A DNA stretch of 64,000 bases from Sphingomonas glacialis (GTDB lineage Bacteria; Pseudomonadota; Alphaproteobacteria; Sphingomonadales; Sphingomonadaceae): contig NZ_RCZC01000001.1 of NCBI RefSeq assembly GCF_006439055.1, forward strand, positions 496,001 to 560,000, written 5' to 3'. Positions 62,250-64,000 of this stretch are shown here, piece by piece; the stretch's first letter is position 1; the number at the start of each line of letters is the position of its first letter. The notes under the pieces are model-generated. The model did no database searches. It was not told the DNA's origin and saw nothing but the letters and a program-made list of their open reading frames with translations. Made by a program: the position numbers and the translations under genes.

Positions 62250-62650
62250 TGCCGCACCTCGACCTGCTCTATGTCGATGACGACCCCGATATCCGGACGA
62301 TCGTCGAGCTCGCGCTCGGGCTCGATCCGGCGATCACGGTGCGCACCGCTGCCTCGGGCAAGGCGGCGATCGCGTCGTTCGTCACGCCCGACGCGATTCC
62401 CGACGTGGTCGTGCTCGATGTCATGATGCCCGAGATGACCGGCCCGGAAACGCTCGCCGCCCTCCGGTGTCATCCGCTGCTGCGCGAGACGCCGGTCCTG
62501 TTCATGACCGCGCGCGGACGCGACGCCGACATCAAGGACTATCTCGCGCTGGGCGCGGCGGGCGTCATCCTCAAGCCGTTCGACCCGCTTCGTCTCGCCG
62601 CACAGATCCGCACCTGTGTCGGCCGCGCGGAATTGCTCCCCGACCCTTAG
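62246..62650 (+). CDS. CheY-like single-domain response regulator
   Basis: This 134-aa receiver domain has acidic pocket LLYVDDDPDIRTIVELAL, Asp58 in VVVLDVMMPEMTGPETLA, the Thr in VLFMTARGRDADIKDYL and the Lys in GVILKPFDPLRLAAQI. There is no output domain. Its ATG overlaps the hybrid kinase stop. It probably receives phosphoryl groups from that kinase and signals by protein contact. The hemerythrin gene follows after 90 bp. Confidence 0.93.
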   Translation: MMPHLDLLYVDDDPDIRTIVELALGLDPAITVRTAASGKAAIASFVTPDAIPDVVVLDVMMPEMTGPETLAALRCHPLLRETPVLFMTARGRDADIKDYLALGAAGVILKPFDPLRLAAQIRTCVGRAELLPDP

Positions 62651-62717
62651 ACCTTGGTCGCACCGCGCCCCGCCAGATCGCTTGCCGCAAGATCCTGTTA
62701 AGTGTGTGCACTGGATC

Positions 62718-62736
62718 ACAGCCTTTGAAAGGCTGT
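62718..62736 (+). promoter_or_regulatory. Hairpin covering the ribosome-binding site of the hemerythrin gene
   Basis: ACAGCCTTT-G-AAAGGCTGT is a perfect 9-bp inverted repeat ending 4 bp before ATG 62741. The right arm contains the likely Shine-Dalgarno AAAGG, so the folded RNA would hide it. It could equally be a dimer-binding DNA operator. Confidence 0.5.
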
Positions 62737-62740
62737 CCTC

Positions 62741-63160
62741 ATGATCGACCACTTGCGGCAGGACCACGACCGACTGCGCACGATCATCGCCGAGCTGCGC
62801 GCGCTGCTCAAGGATGACGGTGCGCGGATCGGGATGTGCTTCGCCGCCGCGCGCTGGGCGCTGACGCGCGAGTTGCTGCGCCACATGGCGGTCGAGAAGC
62901 AGTTTCTGCGCAACCAACCCAACGAATGCGCAGCGCTATCGACGCTTTCGGCATACAATCCCGAAAACCTCGAGCGCCGCTATCGCGAGCATCTCGCGCG
63001 CTGGAGCGCGATGGCGATCGATGCGCAGTGGAAGGACTATTGCCGCGATCTGCGCGAGGTGCTCACCGCGTTGGAACAGCATATGGATTTCGAGGAGCGT
63101 TCGGTCTTCCCCAGGGCCGAACGCCCGGCCGCGACAAGCGGATACGCGCCGCCGCATTGA
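62741..63160 (+). CDS. Hemerythrin-like HHE cation-binding protein
   Basis: This 139-aa helical protein has iron-ligand residues in DHLRQDHDRLRTIIAELRAL, LRHMAVEKQFL, REHLARW and EQHMDFEERSVFPRAE, which fit the hemerythrin four-helix bundle binding a di-iron centre and O2 or NO. Being encoded directly after a CHASE3 hybrid-kinase/response-regulator operon, it may act as an oxygen or redox sensor or buffer for that pathway. ATG 62741 starts just after an inverted repeat. Confidence 0.85.
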   Translation: MIDHLRQDHDRLRTIIAELRALLKDDGARIGMCFAAARWALTRELLRHMAVEKQFLRNQPNECAALSTLSAYNPENLERRYREHLARWSAMAIDAQWKDYCRDLREVLTALEQHMDFEERSVFPRAERPAATSGYAPPH

Positions 63161-63220
63161 GACGGGGCGCGCACCTGCGGGCGCAACGCGATGGAGCGAA
63201 CCGGCCGTCCGCTGGGCATC

Positions 63221-64000
63221 TCAGAAGTCGGGATCGAAGTTGAAGTAAAGCGGGTTCGAAAGCGCGATCATCTTGCCGCTCAGCACGGTCGATACCGGCA
63301 CTTGCGGATAGGGGGTCTGCGGACCTTCGACCTCGACACGGTAATAGCTGCGCCCCGTGGCAGCGGGCGTGTCGGTGAAGCCGACGGCGTTGCTGGTCGG
63401 ATCGGTGTCATAGGCGCCGAGCAGTTCGCCATTCTTGATAACGCGGACATGATAGACCGCACCACGCACGCCACCGCCGACGAGCCGCACCTGAAAGCTG
63501 ACCGGCTTTCCGCTCGGCCTCGCATCGTCGCCCATCATCATGTCCATCCGGCCGGCGCCATCGCGATCGGCGCTGAGTTCGACGCGCGGGTCGTACGGAT
63601 TTGCGCTGATCGACACGCGGCCGTTGGTCAGCGCATCGACCACGCCTTTCGCATCGCGCGTCTTGGCAAACACCCAGGTCGTCGGCGTACCAACGTAATT
63701 CGCGTTGCGCTCGGCGGTGTGCGACGTCTTTTGCTCGGGGCTGTCGGGCGTGCCGTGATGCGAATCGCTGCCGCCGCGCCCGGTCAGCTTGCGGCCCGAC
63801 TTCAGCATGTCGTCCCAGATCATGAGGGCTGCGGCATTGTTGGGCCAGATCGCCGAGTTCCACACTTCGAGCGAATCGAGCATGTCGAAGCTGAAGCCCC
63901 AATGGTCCTTGCCGGCGGGATGGTTGCCCGAGAGGTGGATGCCGAGCGACTTCTTGACCGCGAGGATCTTCGCATCGCGCGCATCGCGCACGTCGAACAG
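63221..64000 (-). CDS. PHP-domain CehA/McbA-type metallohydrolase (5' end outside window)
   Basis: This gene is open to the right window edge; only the C-terminal about 260 residues are seen. Blocks NHPAGKDHWGFSFDMLDSLE (metal His in SGNHP) and TGRGGSDSHHGTPDSPEQKT (metal Asp-His) match the CehA/McbA family of PHP phosphoesterases/amidases. The end AYDTDPTSNAVGFTDTPA then YYRVEVEGPQTPYPQVPVST suggests an added beta-sandwich domain. It is convergent with the hemerythrin gene, with a 60-bp gap that shows no terminator. Confidence 0.8.
   Translation of the reverse strand: MFDVRDARDAKILAVKKSLGIHLSGNHPAGKDHWGFSFDMLDSLEVWNSAIWPNNAAALMIWDDMLKSGRKLTGRGGSDSHHGTPDSPEQKTSHTAERNANYVGTPTTWVFAKTRDAKGVVDALTNGRVSISANPYDPRVELSADRDGAGRMDMMMGDDARPSGKPVSFQVRLVGGGVRGAVYHVRVIKNGELLGAYDTDPTSNAVGFTDTPAATGRSYYRVEVEGPQTPYPQVPVSTVLSGKMIALSNPLYFNFDPDF

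Overview
The window is GC-rich (well over 60% by eye) and its gene order suggests an alphaproteobacterium of the Sphingomonadales, probably Sphingomonas or a relative. The indicators are a large TonB-dependent receptor beside periplasmic carbohydrate enzymes, a hisG-hisD-nusB-thiL-hppA run, an infA-maf-rne/rng-yacG-tRNA-Phe block, many genes coupled by ATGA or TGATG overlaps, and dispersed palindromic intergenic repeats. This assignment rests on recall of gene families and was not checked by any search.

Region 1 (1-13.7 kb) is a carbohydrate/gluconate locus. It has a GntP permease (cut by the window edge), a GntR/FCD regulator, a small AT-richer islet with a broken gene and an orphan small membrane protein, then gluconokinase and an esterase on the minus strand. 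Divergent from these are two paralogous secreted proteins of about 1,020 aa (two pectate-lyase-3-type beta-helix domains plus an SMP-30/gluconolactonase-like propeller) flanking a TonB-dependent receptor. A LacI-type palindrome overlaps the first start codon, and a strong intrinsic terminator lies before the second paralogue. I infer that a surface or periplasmic sugar polymer is cut and oxidised or lactonised, and that gluconate-like products are imported and phosphorylated.

Region 2 (13.7-20.5 kb) is a minus-strand run of an HxlR regulator, cobS, a secreted unknown, methylmalonyl-CoA epimerase, a toxin-antitoxin pair and enoyl-CoA hydratase, plus two VOC-fold proteins on the plus strand. 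It also holds a frameshifted DUF559 endonuclease-like gene inside an inverted-repeat element and a J-domain protein.

Region 3 (20.5-32.4 kb) is housekeeping: bolA-GST-NUDIX-pirin in one tightly overlapped operon, an epoxide-hydrolase-like enzyme, a DUF2332 protein, hisG, hisD, nusB, a DUF4169 gene, a very short PAS chemoreceptor-like protein, thiL and the membrane pyrophosphatase hppA. Large palindromic repeats (22.95, 23.96, 25.96, 27.42 kb) fill the gaps. Two of the repeat elements in the window (at 19.36 and 26.05 kb) carry a three-way-junction (cloverleaf) insert with the same geometry but different stem sequences.

Region 4 (32.5-45.4 kb) has a HExxH protein, an S9 peptidase, infA (TTG start), maf, a short RNase E/G, yacG, tRNA-Phe(GAA) and an SDR. 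It continues with a DegT-aminotransferase/FAD-oxidoreductase fusion coupled to a GT2 glycosyltransferase, arsR-arsC-arsB with two operator-like repeats, and a CPA2 antiporter.

Region 5 (45.4-64 kb) holds an ABC ATPase with a permease-M1 aminopeptidase fusion and a five-gene minus-strand locus of secreted DUF11-type proteins, including one of 1,660 aa with a putative outer-membrane barrel. Divergent from it is a signalling cluster (REC-Hpt protein, LuxR-type regulator, CHASE3-PAS hybrid kinase, CheY-like regulator, hemerythrin). A PHP/CehA-McbA-type metallohydrolase is cut by the window end.
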